Below are positions 26,000 to 34,090 of a stretch of DNA of 64,000 nt, one piece after another. The stretch spans positions 992,001 through 1,056,000 of the forward strand of contig NZ_MOAL01000004.1 in NCBI RefSeq assembly GCF_003731765.1. The letters run 5' to 3'. Numbering within the stretch: position 1 is the first letter of the stretch; the number at the start of each line of letters is the position of its first letter. The DNA is from Pseudomonas chlororaphis (GTDB lineage: Bacteria; Pseudomonadota; Gammaproteobacteria; Pseudomonadales; Pseudomonadaceae). The notes under the pieces are model-generated. The model searched no databases, was not told where the DNA came from, and saw only the letters and a program-made list of their open reading frames with translations. The translations under genes and the position numbers were made by a program.

Positions 26000-27214
26000 T
26001 CAGGCCAGGGCGGTACAGAAGCGGCGAATGGCCTCGCAAGCCTTGCGCAACGACGCATCATCCAGGGCATAGGCGATGCGGATGTAGGGCCCCAGGCCAA
26101 AGGCACTGCCATGCACCACGGCGACATTCGCTTCGTCGAGCAGGGCATGGGCGAAGTCTTCGTCGCTGTGTAACACCCGACCGGCCGGCGAGGTGCGGCC
26201 GATGACCCCGGCGCAACTGGCGAAGGCGTAGAACGCCCCGGCCGGGGCTCCGCACTCCAGCCCCGGGGTGTCGTTGAGCAGCGCCACCATCAGGTCCCGC
26301 CGTCTCTGGAACACGTCGCGGCTGTCCTGGATGAAGTCCCTGGGGCCTTCGAGGGCGGCGAGGGCGGCCTGCTGGGAAATCGAGCAGGCGCCGGAAGTCT
26401 GTTGCCCCTGGAGCTTTTCCATGGCGTCCAGCAGCCAACGCGGCCCGGTGGCAAAACCGATGCGCCAGCCGGTCATGGCATAGGCCTTGGACACGCCGTT
26501 CATGGTCAGGGTGCGTGGGGCCAGGCGTGGCTCGACCTGGGCCAGGGTGTGGAACGGCTGGTCGTCGAAGATCAGGTGTTCGTAGATGTCGTCCGCCAGG
26601 ATCAGCACCTGGGGATGGGCCAGCAACACCTCGGCCAGGGCCAGCAGCTCGTCGCGGCTGTACACCGCGCCGGTGGGATTGGACGGCGAATTGAGGATCA
26701 GCCAGCGAGTCTGCGCGGTGATCGCGGCGGCCAGCGCGTCGGGCGTCAGCTTGAAGCCGTCCTTGGCCTCACAGGTCACGACCCGGGTCTGAGCGCCGCA
26801 CAGTTGCACCATCTCCGGGTAGCTGACCCAGTACGGCGCCGGCACGATGACCTGGTCGCCCTCGTTGAGGGTCGCGGCCAGGGCGTTGTAGATCACCTGC
26901 TTGCCGCCGTTGCACACCAGGGTGTCCTGCCAACTGACGTCGAGGCCGTTTTCGCGGCGGAACTTGGCGGCCACCGCTTCGCGCAGGGCACGCACCCCGG
27001 CCACCTGGGTGTAGCGCGTGTGGCCCTGTTCGATTGCATTGATCGCGGCCTCGCGGACATGCCGCGGGGTATCGAAATCCGGCTCGCCGGCGCACAGCGA
27101 AATGATCTCGGCGCCCTGGGCCCGGCGCTCGGCTACCCGGTCCATGATGCGGTAGGTGGCCGAGGGCCGGGCGTCGGCCAGGCGCTGGTTGAGGCGTTGC
27201 AGGTCGGCGCTCAT
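26000..27214 (-). CDS. Class I aminotransferase, aspartate aminotransferase-like
   Basis: A 404-residue PLP enzyme of the AAT-I fold. It has SPSNPTG at 176-182, ADDIYEH at 207-213, the PLP lysine K243 in NGVSKAYAMTGWRIGF, and a C-terminal arginine in YIRIAYALD for the substrate carboxylate. Such enzymes act on acidic amino acids with 2-oxoglutarate as partner. It overlaps the third RraA-type gene by four bases, so an amino acid whose 2-oxo product feeds an aldolase or decarboxylase is implied. A 4-substituted glutamate would fit; this is inference. Confidence 0.9.
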   Translation of the reverse strand: MSADLQRLNQRLADARPSATYRIMDRVAERRAQGAEIISLCAGEPDFDTPRHVREAAINAIEQGHTRYTQVAGVRALREAVAAKFRRENGLDVSWQDTLVCNGGKQVIYNALAATLNEGDQVIVPAPYWVSYPEMVQLCGAQTRVVTCEAKDGFKLTPDALAAAITAQTRWLILNSPSNPTGAVYSRDELLALAEVLLAHPQVLILADDIYEHLIFDDQPFHTLAQVEPRLAPRTLTMNGVSKAYAMTGWRIGFATGPRWLLDAMEKLQGQQTSGACSISQQAALAALEGPRDFIQDSRDVFQRRRDLMVALLNDTPGLECGAPAGAFYAFASCAGVIGRTSPAGRVLHSDEDFAHALLDEANVAVVHGSAFGLGPYIRIAYALDDASLRKACEAIRRFCTALA

Positions 27215-27849
27215 GCCCGGGTTCTCCAGTCGGTCAGGTTCATCAGTTCCAGGGTCGAGCGGCCTTCGCTGAGGGCCTGCATCATCTGGGCTTCCTTGTG
27301 CGCCCGGGCTTCGCCTTCGGCCAGGGTGCGGGCGGCATCAGCCTTGGGGATCACGATGACGCCGTCGTCATCCGCCACCAGCAGGTCGCCGGGGGCCACC
27401 GGTACGCCGTTGAAGTTGAAGGCTTGCCCCACCGACGGCGCGCTGGCCTTGAGGGTGCCCTTGACCGAGACGCCCCGGGCGAACACCGGGAACTGGCGTT
27501 TTTTCAGGGCGGCGATATCCCGCACGCCACCGTCGATCACCAGGCCCACCACGCCCGCGGCTTCGGCGGCCACGGTCAGCACCTCACCCCAGTAACCGGC
27601 GATAAAATTGCCGGTGCCCACCACCAGCACGCTGCCTCGGGGCGCGCGTTCCATAGCCAGGTGCAGGGCCAGGTTATCGCCGGGAGAGCACTCCAGGGGG
27701 TAGATCGGCGCTGCGATAAAGGCTCCGTCCCAGACTGGGCGGATCGCGCTGTCGACTGCACAGGGCAGGTGGGAGGCTTCATATAGGGTCGAACTGCCCA
27801 GGACTTTGGCCCGTGCGTGGAAATCCAGGGGAAGCGGCAGCGGGGTCAT
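27211..27849 (-). CDS. RraA-family aldolase-like protein, third paralogue
   Basis: A 212-residue RraA-fold protein. It keeps VIDGGVRDIAALKK, with the R110-D111 pair used by 4-hydroxy-4-methyl-2-oxoglutarate (HMG) aldolases to bind substrate and metal, and the LLVADDDGVIVIP motif. The GDI loop of the other two copies reads GYWGEV here, with Glu for Asp. It overlaps the second paralogue by one base (TGATG) and the aminotransferase by four. It could cleave HMG-type 2-oxoacids or decarboxylate oxaloacetate. It is the most divergent of the three. Confidence 0.83.
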   Translation of the reverse strand: MTPLPLPLDFHARAKVLGSSTLYEASHLPCAVDSAIRPVWDGAFIAAPIYPLECSPGDNLALHLAMERAPRGSVLVVGTGNFIAGYWGEVLTVAAEAAGVVGLVIDGGVRDIAALKKRQFPVFARGVSVKGTLKASAPSVGQAFNFNGVPVAPGDLLVADDDGVIVIPKADAARTLAEGEARAHKEAQMMQALSEGRSTLELMNLTDWRTRA

Positions 27850-28511
27850 CAGACTTTCCTTTGCAGGTTGTGGTAACCCAGGGCAGCCCGGGCTTCCTTG
27901 AGGGTTTTACCCTGGGCGATCAGGGCGCGAATATCGGCTTCGACGGCCTCGATCTGCCGGGCGGCGGCTGCCACTTCAGCGGCACGCTGGCGGGGCACCA
28001 CCACCACGCCGTTGGCGTCGGCGACCACGATGTCCCGGGCACAGACCCGGACCGCGCCGATGGACACCGGCTGGTTGAGTGCCTGTACTTGCACCCGGTC
28101 CTTGCCGGTGCGCATGAAACGACCCTTGCTGAACAGTGGGTAGCCATCGCCCAGGGCCTTGCTGACGTCGCGGCATACGCCGTCGATCACCGTCGCGGCG
28201 ATCTGCCGGCTGCCGGCGTATTGGGTCATGATGTCGCCCCAGACGGTGCAGTCGGTACGGCCGCCGTTGTCGATCACCACCACATCACCGGGGGCCACGT
28301 CGTCGATAAAGTCGCCCACGGTGCCGGGTGGCACGCTGGCGCTGACGTACTGCACGGTGAACGCCGGACCGACCACCACCTCGCGGTAGTTGTCCAGGGG
28401 CGCCAGGCCCAGGCATTGCCCGGGCAGGCCGAGCTTGTCCAGGGCGTCGGACACGCCGGGGGTATCGAGGCCGGCAAACAGGGCCACCAGGGCCTGGTCT
28501 TCAAGGTTCAT
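27849..28511 (-). CDS. RraA-family aldolase-like protein, second paralogue
   Basis: A 220-residue protein and the most canonical of the three. WGDI is at 91-94, VIDGVCRD has R114-D115, and IVVADANGVVVVP follows, as in HMG/CHA aldolases. These class II enzymes split 4-hydroxy-4-methyl-2-oxoglutarate into two pyruvates and often also decarboxylate oxaloacetate. A regulator role like that of E. coli RraA on RNase E is less likely given the catabolic context and intact metal site. The start overlaps the first paralogue by four bases. Confidence 0.85.
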   Translation of the reverse strand: MNLEDQALVALFAGLDTPGVSDALDKLGLPGQCLGLAPLDNYREVVVGPAFTVQYVSASVPPGTVGDFIDDVAPGDVVVIDNGGRTDCTVWGDIMTQYAGSRQIAATVIDGVCRDVSKALGDGYPLFSKGRFMRTGKDRVQVQALNQPVSIGAVRVCARDIVVADANGVVVVPRQRAAEVAAAARQIEAVEADIRALIAQGKTLKEARAALGYHNLQRKV

Positions 28512-29176
28512 CGGGCGTGCTCCACGTGGATGGCTTCGAACTGGGTGTCATGCATCACCTCGGCCACCGAGCGCCCGCTGCGCACGGCCTCGACCATGCC
28601 TTCCTGGCGCCGGGCGATGCGCTCGCCGAGGTCGAGGACCTTGGCGATCTCGGCCTGGGCCACAAACACCGTGCCGCAACGGTCGGCGATCACATAGTCG
28701 TCCTGGCTGACCTCGACCCCGGCCACCTGGATCGGCACGGCGGCAGCGATCTGCACCAGCCGATTGCGTGCACTGATCATGGTGACGCCACGCCCGTACA
28801 CCGGGTAGCCGATGGACTCGCTGCCTTCGATGTCGCGGCTGTAGCCGTCGATCACCGTGCCGCGCACGCCCTTGCCAAGGGCGGCGTTGGCCAGGATGTC
28901 GCCCCAGCAGGAAATGCCCGGCAGGCCGCCGGCGATGACCAGCAGCCGATCGTCACTGGCGATCTGTTCGACCACCGGGGTAATCAGGTGCACGGTAGGC
29001 TGGCGGTCGGACTTGGCTGCCAGCAGCACCGTGCTGGCGCGGCCGACGATCTTCGGGCAATCCCACAGTGGGCGCAGGCCCACGGTGGCGCCGGGCAGGC
29101 CGAGGAAATCGAGGGCATCGGAGACCGTGTTGGTGTCCAGTGCTGCCAGGCGTTCGAGCAGACTCTCATGGGTCAT
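28508..29176 (-). CDS. RraA-family aldolase-like protein, first paralogue
   Basis: A 222-residue protein from the ATG at 29176; an in-frame extension to 29248 would run into the promoter region. It keeps WGDI at 91-94 and R114-D115 in VIDGYSRD, but the later motif reads YVIADRCGTVFV instead of the usual AD-x-DG-V-V. It is the first gene of the leftward operon, divergent from the LysR gene at 29282 across 105 bases. Its altered C-terminal motif suggests a different substrate from its two neighbours, or a mixed oligomer with them. Confidence 0.84.
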   Translation of the reverse strand: MTHESLLERLAALDTNTVSDALDFLGLPGATVGLRPLWDCPKIVGRASTVLLAAKSDRQPTVHLITPVVEQIASDDRLLVIAGGLPGISCWGDILANAALGKGVRGTVIDGYSRDIEGSESIGYPVYGRGVTMISARNRLVQIAAAVPIQVAGVEVSQDDYVIADRCGTVFVAQAEIAKVLDLGERIARRQEGMVEAVRSGRSVAEVMHDTQFEAIHVEHAR

Positions 29177-29226
29177 GGGGGCAAGCCTCAGGGGATGGAG
29201 GCGCCCAGTTTCAGCGAGCAGATTTG

Positions 29227-29274
29227 ATAGGTATATTACGAATTGCATAAGCCTTACATACGATTAACCTATGG
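29227..29274. promoter_or_regulatory. Candidate LysR operator, ATAGGT inverted repeat
   Basis: In the divergent gap, ATAGGT (29227-29232, starting within GATAGGTATAT) faces ACCTAT (29267-29272) on the other side of an AT-rich core. The right arm read on the - strand is CCATAGGTT, which recurs at 30198-30206 in front of the hydrolase gene. This is a plausible binding region for the adjacent LysR regulator and overlaps the expected promoters of both genes. Confidence 0.5.
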
Positions 29275-29281
29275 ATCCGCC

Positions 29282-30175
29282 ATGATCAATTTCCGCTTGA
29301 TTCGCCACCTCTGGTTGTTCCTTGCCGTTGCCGAAGAGCAGAACTTCGGTCGGGCCGCCAAGCGCCTGGGCATGTCCCAGCCGCCCCTCAGTGAGCAGAT
29401 CCAGGTGCTGGAGCAGGCACTCAAGGTCAAGCTGTTCGAGCGCTCGCGGCGCGGCGCCCAACTGACCCCGGTGGGCGCGGCTATCCTGCCGGCGGTGCGC
29501 AATTTCGCCGAGCAGTTGCAGCGCCTGGAGCTGGCGGTGGAGGAGGCAGTGGCCGGGCAGTCGGGGATGTTGACCATCGGCGCGATCTCCAGCGCCATGT
29601 TCGACTTGCTGCCGGGGCTGATCGAGCGGCTCAAGCTGGCCCATCCGCAGTTGACGGTGTCGGTGCGCGAGATCGACAGCGTCGAAGCGGTTCCGGCTCT
29701 GGAAGCGGGGGACATCGACCTGGCGTTCGCTCGGCTGGACGGTGATCTGGGCGCGTCGATCCAATCCCTGGCGCTGACCGAGGACCGGCTGATGGTGGCG
29801 CTGCCCAGTGACCACCCACTGGCCTCGCGCAAACGCATCAGCCTGTCGAGCCTGGCCAGTGAGCCGTTGGTGATGTTCTCGCGCAAGGTCAGCCCCGTGT
29901 ATTTCGACAATCTGATTGCCACCTGCCGGGCCAGTGGCTTCTCGCCACGGGTGTTGCACGAAGTGCGCTCGGTGGCGTCGCAGATCGCCTTTGTCAGCTG
30001 TGGCCAAGGCATCGCCCTGGTGCCGGCAGCGCTGAAAAAGCTGGCGCCGGATAACGTGGTGCTGCGGCCCTTGAGCCAACCGTTGAATGTGGTCACCACG
30101 GCCCTGGCGTGGAACGCCGAGCGTGCCAATCCGCTGGTGGCGGAAGTGGTGGCAGGGTTTCGCGAGCGCACCTGA
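29282..30175 (+). CDS. LysR-family regulator of the catabolic island
   Basis: A 297-residue regulator from the ATG at 29282. The opening NFRLIRHLWLFLAVAEEQNFGRAAKRLGMSQPPLSEQI is a standard LysR helix-turn-helix, of the type often found with aromatic or dicarboxylate pathways. It is divergent from the three RraA-type genes, so it most likely controls them. A shared nine-base word before the next gene on its own strand hints that it also controls the hydrolase. The inducer is probably a pathway intermediate. Confidence 0.92.
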   Translation: MINFRLIRHLWLFLAVAEEQNFGRAAKRLGMSQPPLSEQIQVLEQALKVKLFERSRRGAQLTPVGAAILPAVRNFAEQLQRLELAVEEAVAGQSGMLTIGAISSAMFDLLPGLIERLKLAHPQLTVSVREIDSVEAVPALEAGDIDLAFARLDGDLGASIQSLALTEDRLMVALPSDHPLASRKRISLSSLASEPLVMFSRKVSPVYFDNLIATCRASGFSPRVLHEVRSVASQIAFVSCGQGIALVPAALKKLAPDNVVLRPLSQPLNVVTTALAWNAERANPLVAEVVAGFRERT

Positions 30176-30197
30176 GGTGGCATCGACCCGGGGCGGA

Positions 30198-30216
30198 CCA
30201 TAGGTTTGAGCTATGG
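30198..30216 (+). promoter_or_regulatory. Inverted repeat upstream of the alpha/beta hydrolase
   Basis: CCATAG and CTATGG form a perfect 6-base inverted repeat with seven bases between. The left side continues as CCATAGGTT, identical to the word on the - strand at 29266-29274 in the regulator's own divergent promoter. Confidence 0.48.
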
Positions 30217-30326
30217 AAACCTTCGCCAATCCGTTATTTACAGCGGGCCGCAGGGCGGGGAGATTATGCGCCCGTTCGCCGGCTCACCCGCCCGGTGCCA
30301 CGCCTTTTGTGCCAGGAGCCCTCGCC

Positions 30327-31145
30327 GTGCCTTTATCCGCTCGCTTCACTCAATGCCCACTGCCGCTGCTGGTGGATGGGGTCCGATTGCAACTCGACAC
30401 CTTGTACCGCGACGGCCCCCTGGCGCCGATTCTGTTCCTCCATGGTTTCGGCTCGACCAAGGAAGACTACGCCGACATAGCCCTGCACAGCGTCTTCGAC
30501 GGGCATCCGGTGCTGGCCTATGACGCACCGGGTTGCGGTGCCAGCCAATGCAGCGACCTTGAGCGGATCGACATCCCGTTGTTGCTGCAGACCGCCTTGC
30601 AGGTACTGGAGCACTTCGGCATCCAGCGTTTTCATCTGGTGGGCCATTCCATGGGCGGGCTGACCGCTCTGTTACTGGCCCATCATTGCCCCGAGCGGGT
30701 GCTGAGCTTTGTCGACATCGAGGGCAACATCGCCCCGGAAGACTGCTTCCTCAGCCGGCAGATTGTCGAATACCCCGCGCAAGACCCCGAAGCCTTCTTC
30801 AGCGCCTTTATCGAACGCACCCGGCAGGCGCCGGCCTATGCCAGTGCGCTGTACGCTGCGAGTCTGCGGCACAAGGTCCGGGCCGGCGCGGTGCGGGGGA
30901 TTTTCCAGTCCATGGTCGAGCTGTCCGACCACGGCGCGTTGATGGATAAATTCCTCGGCCTGCCATGCCCGCGTCTGTTTATGTATGGCGAGCAGAACGC
31001 CTCGTTGTCCTACCTGGCCCACATCCAGGTCCAGGGTGTGCAACTGGCGCCGATTGCTGCGTGCGGGCACTTCCCCATGTACTCCAATCCGACTGCGATG
31101 TGGCAGCAGATCGCTGACTTCCAGGGGCGCGCTCCGGTGCAATAA
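30327..31145 (+). CDS. Alpha/beta hydrolase
   Basis: About 272 residues from the GTG at 30327, which has AGGAG at eight bases. An ATG at 30213 is in frame but lacks a ribosome site and would overlap the inverted repeat. It shows the oxyanion region FLHGFGSTKED, the nucleophile elbow GHSMGG, and a late histidine in AACGHFPMYSNP. Such enzymes cleave esters, lactones or amides. Beside the island it could open a lactone form of a hydroxydicarboxylate, or release an amide; this is speculation. Confidence 0.82.
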   Translation: MPLSARFTQCPLPLLVDGVRLQLDTLYRDGPLAPILFLHGFGSTKEDYADIALHSVFDGHPVLAYDAPGCGASQCSDLERIDIPLLLQTALQVLEHFGIQRFHLVGHSMGGLTALLLAHHCPERVLSFVDIEGNIAPEDCFLSRQIVEYPAQDPEAFFSAFIERTRQAPAYASALYAASLRHKVRAGAVRGIFQSMVELSDHGALMDKFLGLPCPRLFMYGEQNASLSYLAHIQVQGVQLAPIAACGHFPMYSNPTAMWQQIADFQGRAPVQ

Positions 31146-31164
31146 GGCGCCCTGCGCAAGCCGT

Positions 31165-31194
31165 AAAAAAGGGCCCCTGAATCAGGGGCCCTTT
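31165..31194. terminator. Bidirectional intrinsic terminator
   Basis: GGGCCCCTGA pairs with TCAGGGGCCC (31171-31191) with six A on the left and TTT on the right. On the - strand the T run is longer, so it is best suited to the KgtP-like gene; it also closes the hydrolase gene. Confidence 0.92.
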
Positions 31195-31223
31195 GCCGTG
31201 GGGCAGCGTTCAGCGTTGCGGCT

Positions 31224-32591
31224 TCAGACGCTGGCGGCCTGCGGTCGGGCGCTGCCCTTGAAGCCAGTGCGCTGCTCGACTTCGCCCGAGCCGCTGATGT
31301 AGCCGTGGCGCGACAGGTTGGGCATCAGCATCGAGGCGATAAAGGTCACGCTCACCACTGCCGCGACGTAGAAGAAAAAATATTCCTCGATGCCCTGGGC
31401 ACGCAGGGACAGGGCGACGTATTCCGCCGTGCCGCCAAAGGCGGCGTTGCCCACCGCGTAAGGGAACCCCACACCCAGGGCACGCACCGCCGGGGGAAAC
31501 AGTTCGGCTTTGACGATCCCGGCAATGGGCGTGTACAGCGAGGCAATGACCAGCCCGCCGAACACCAGCAGAAACGCCACGAACGGGTTATTGACCGACT
31601 GCAGGGCGTAGAGCAGCGGGACTGCCAGCAGCAGGGCCAGCCCGGAGAACAACAGCATGTGGGTCTTGATGCCGATGCGATCGGCCAGCAGGCCGAACAG
31701 CGGTTGGCAGAACATAAAGCCCACCAGGGCTGCGGTCATGATGAAGCTGACGGTCTCCGGGGAGAAGCCGGCGGAGATCACCAGGAATTTCTGCATGTAG
31801 GTGGTGAAGGTATAGAAGTACAGCGAACCGCCAATGGTGAAAGCCAGGACCAGGGCCACCGCGCGCTTGTGTTTGAACAGGCCCCGCAGCGAGCCGGCGT
31901 CTTTGCGCTGCATGTCTTTTTTCGACGCGGTTTCATGCATCGACCGACGCAGGTAGACCACCACCACCGAACTCAGGGCGCCGATGAAGAACGGAATTCT
32001 CCAGCCCCATTCGCGCAGCGCCTCGGCACTCAGGGTTTGCTGGAGGATGACCACGGTCATCAGGGCCAGGAGTTGCCCGGCGATGATCGTGAAGTACTGG
32101 AAGGAACCATAGAAACAGCGCCGGCCGGGGGTGGCGATTTCACTGATGTAGGTCGCGCCGGTGCCGTACTCGGCACCCACCGACAGCCCCTGGATCAAGC
32201 GCGCGATCACCAGCATCACCGGCGCCGCGACGCCGATGCTTTCGTAGGTCGGCATCACCGCGATCAGCAGGGAGCCGGCGCACATCATGAACACCGAGAT
32301 GATCATCGACACCTTGCGACCGCGAGTGTCGGCGATCCAGCCAAAAATCCAGCCGCCCAGGGGCCGCATGAAAAAGCCCACGGCGAACACCCCGGCAGTG
32401 GCCAGGAGTTGGCTGGTGGTGTCGCCCTTGGGGAAAAACGCGGCGGCAAAATAGATGGCGGTGTAGGCGTAGATAAAAAAGTCGTACCACTCCACCAGGT
32501 TGCCCGAGCAGGCCCCCATGATGGCTTTGACCCGGTTCGGCGGGCTCGCTGGATCAGGCACGACACTGTGGTTGGTGGGGGATGCAGACAT
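31224..32591 (-). CDS. kgtP: MHS-family dicarboxylate permease, alpha-ketoglutarate permease-like
   Basis: A 455-residue 12-helix MFS carrier from the ATG at 32591. It follows E. coli KgtP closely over its length: GACSGNLVEWYDFF, LLATAGVFAVGFFMRPLGGW, ARLIQGLSVGAEYGTGATY, and the FGGTAEYVALSL block. KgtP imports 2-oxoglutarate with protons. Next to an island predicted to act on substituted 2-oxoglutarates, it may import 4-methyl- or 4-hydroxy-4-methyl-2-oxoglutarate or a similar acid. It is monocistronic, with a strong terminator. Confidence 0.87.
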   Translation of the reverse strand: MSASPTNHSVVPDPASPPNRVKAIMGACSGNLVEWYDFFIYAYTAIYFAAAFFPKGDTTSQLLATAGVFAVGFFMRPLGGWIFGWIADTRGRKVSMIISVFMMCAGSLLIAVMPTYESIGVAAPVMLVIARLIQGLSVGAEYGTGATYISEIATPGRRCFYGSFQYFTIIAGQLLALMTVVILQQTLSAEALREWGWRIPFFIGALSSVVVVYLRRSMHETASKKDMQRKDAGSLRGLFKHKRAVALVLAFTIGGSLYFYTFTTYMQKFLVISAGFSPETVSFIMTAALVGFMFCQPLFGLLADRIGIKTHMLLFSGLALLLAVPLLYALQSVNNPFVAFLLVFGGLVIASLYTPIAGIVKAELFPPAVRALGVGFPYAVGNAAFGGTAEYVALSLRAQGIEEYFFFYVAAVVSVTFIASMLMPNLSRHGYISGSGEVEQRTGFKGSARPQAASV

Positions 32592-33126
32592 GGGGTTCAC
32601 CCTGTGTTCTAGGCGAGACGAAACGAGGAACACGCTGAGGCGTTTCCGACGTGGTGGGCTCGCTGGGTTGACGGGCTGGACGCGACAGCGTCAGCCGGCT
32701 GGGGGCTGATTAATCCGCGGCGCAGAGGGCCGGTGGATGAACGCGGCAGGCCGAAGGGGGATGGCTCGGGTAGCCTTGATGGCCTGGCGGGTAACGGTAG
32801 GCAGTGGGGTGAAACGCAGGGATGTAACCCATGGTGCAGGCCCTCGTATCTTATTGTTGTAGTGAGTCGTGCGCTCTGGGCGCCGACGGTGGTTGCACGC
32901 TACCCCAGAGTCCTGGAGGGCATAAGCCGTCGGCCTGGCCTAACTGATATACCTAAATTTTATAGCTGGCCCCGCAGCCCCGACCCACAGGGCGGTACAG
33001 CCGCTTGCAGGCTCCCGGAGCCGCGGTTTACGCGGTTCTGCCGGCACTCACCGGCGGGCAAATCGGATTACACTCACGCCACTGTCGACGCATCTCGCGC
33101 CGCGCACGATTCTGACTGGCCTGGTA
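32592..33126. other. Long gap between permease and LysR genes
   Basis: These 535 bases contain no credible gene. An AT-rich block at 32942-32968 includes ATATACCTA (32947-32955), which on the - strand reads TAGGTATAT, the same nine bases as in the regulator promoter at 29228-29236. The block may be a regulator site for the permease or for the LysR gene at 33127. The remainder is GC-rich and featureless to me. Confidence 0.45.
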
Positions 33127-34050
33127 ATGGATGTCGTTCAACTCAAAACCCTGATTCATGTGGCCGAGCTGGGCAGCCTCAGCAAGGCCTCGGACCGTTT
33201 GCATATCGCCCAACCGGCCCTCAGTCGACAAATCCGCTTGCTGGAAAAAGAGCTGGGCGCCTACCTGTTCGAGCGCCATGGTCGGGGCATGGTGATCACC
33301 GAGGTGGGCCGCGAAGTCCTGGCCCATGCCACGCGCATCATGGAAGAGATGGAGTCGATCCGCAGTTCGGTGGTGGGCGGGCGCTCAGCCTTTCGCGGCA
33401 CCGTGGTCATTGGCACCACGCCGACGGTGGCGGAAATCGTCACCGTGCCCCTGGTGCGCAAGATCCGCGATGCCCACCCGAACCTGGCCGTGCGCTTCTC
33501 TTCGGCATTCAGTGGTTACCTGCTGGACTGGGTGCAGCGCGGCGAGTTGGAACTGGCCATTTCCTACGACCCCCAGCCCTTGCACACCCTGCGAATCGTT
33601 CCGGTGATGATGGAGAACCTGCTGCTGGTGGGCCCCGCCAGCGCCGGGTTGCGCATGGACACGCCGGTGAGCTTCGCCACCCTGGCTGAGCAGCCTCTGG
33701 TACTGCCCAGCGCGCGCCATGGCTTGCGGGTGATCCTCGACCAATGTGCCCGTGACGTCGGGATCAAGCTCAAGACCAGCGTTGAAGCGGATTCCTTCGG
33801 GGCCATGATCGACCTGGTGCGCAACGATTTTGGCTTGACCGCGTTGCCGCTGGCGTCGATCTACAGCCAGGTCGAGTCCGGTGCCTTGTGCGCGGCGCCG
33901 CTGGTTGACCCGGTGCCCATGCGCAAGTTGGTTCAGGTATTTCCCGCGGATCGGCGGGTCAGCCCGGCTGCCAAGTTTGTCGGCGACGCCTTTATAGAAA
34001 TCGCCGCCGACCTGGTGACTCGCCATATCTGGGCCGGACACCTGCTCTGA
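33127..34050 (+). CDS. LysR-family transcriptional regulator
   Basis: A 307-residue regulator. The opening DVVQLKTLIHVAELGSLSKASDRLHIAQPALSRQIRLLEKELG places it in the Nac/CynR-like branch. It is divergent from the KgtP-like permease across 535 bases, and is followed after 40 bases by an alpha/beta hydrolase and then an MFS carrier on the same strand. Either side could be its target. No effector can be deduced. Confidence 0.92.
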   Translation: MDVVQLKTLIHVAELGSLSKASDRLHIAQPALSRQIRLLEKELGAYLFERHGRGMVITEVGREVLAHATRIMEEMESIRSSVVGGRSAFRGTVVIGTTPTVAEIVTVPLVRKIRDAHPNLAVRFSSAFSGYLLDWVQRGELELAISYDPQPLHTLRIVPVMMENLLLVGPASAGLRMDTPVSFATLAEQPLVLPSARHGLRVILDQCARDVGIKLKTSVEADSFGAMIDLVRNDFGLTALPLASIYSQVESGALCAAPLVDPVPMRKLVQVFPADRRVSPAAKFVGDAFIEIAADLVTRHIWAGHLL

Positions 34051-34090
34051 TCTCGACCCTTTCCACCTGAGCGTTTCACGGAGGCTCGCG

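Noticed and set aside
30213..30326. ATG at 30213 as the hydrolase start
   Set aside because: It lacks a ribosome site and overlaps the inverted repeat; the GTG at 30327 has AGGAG at proper spacing.
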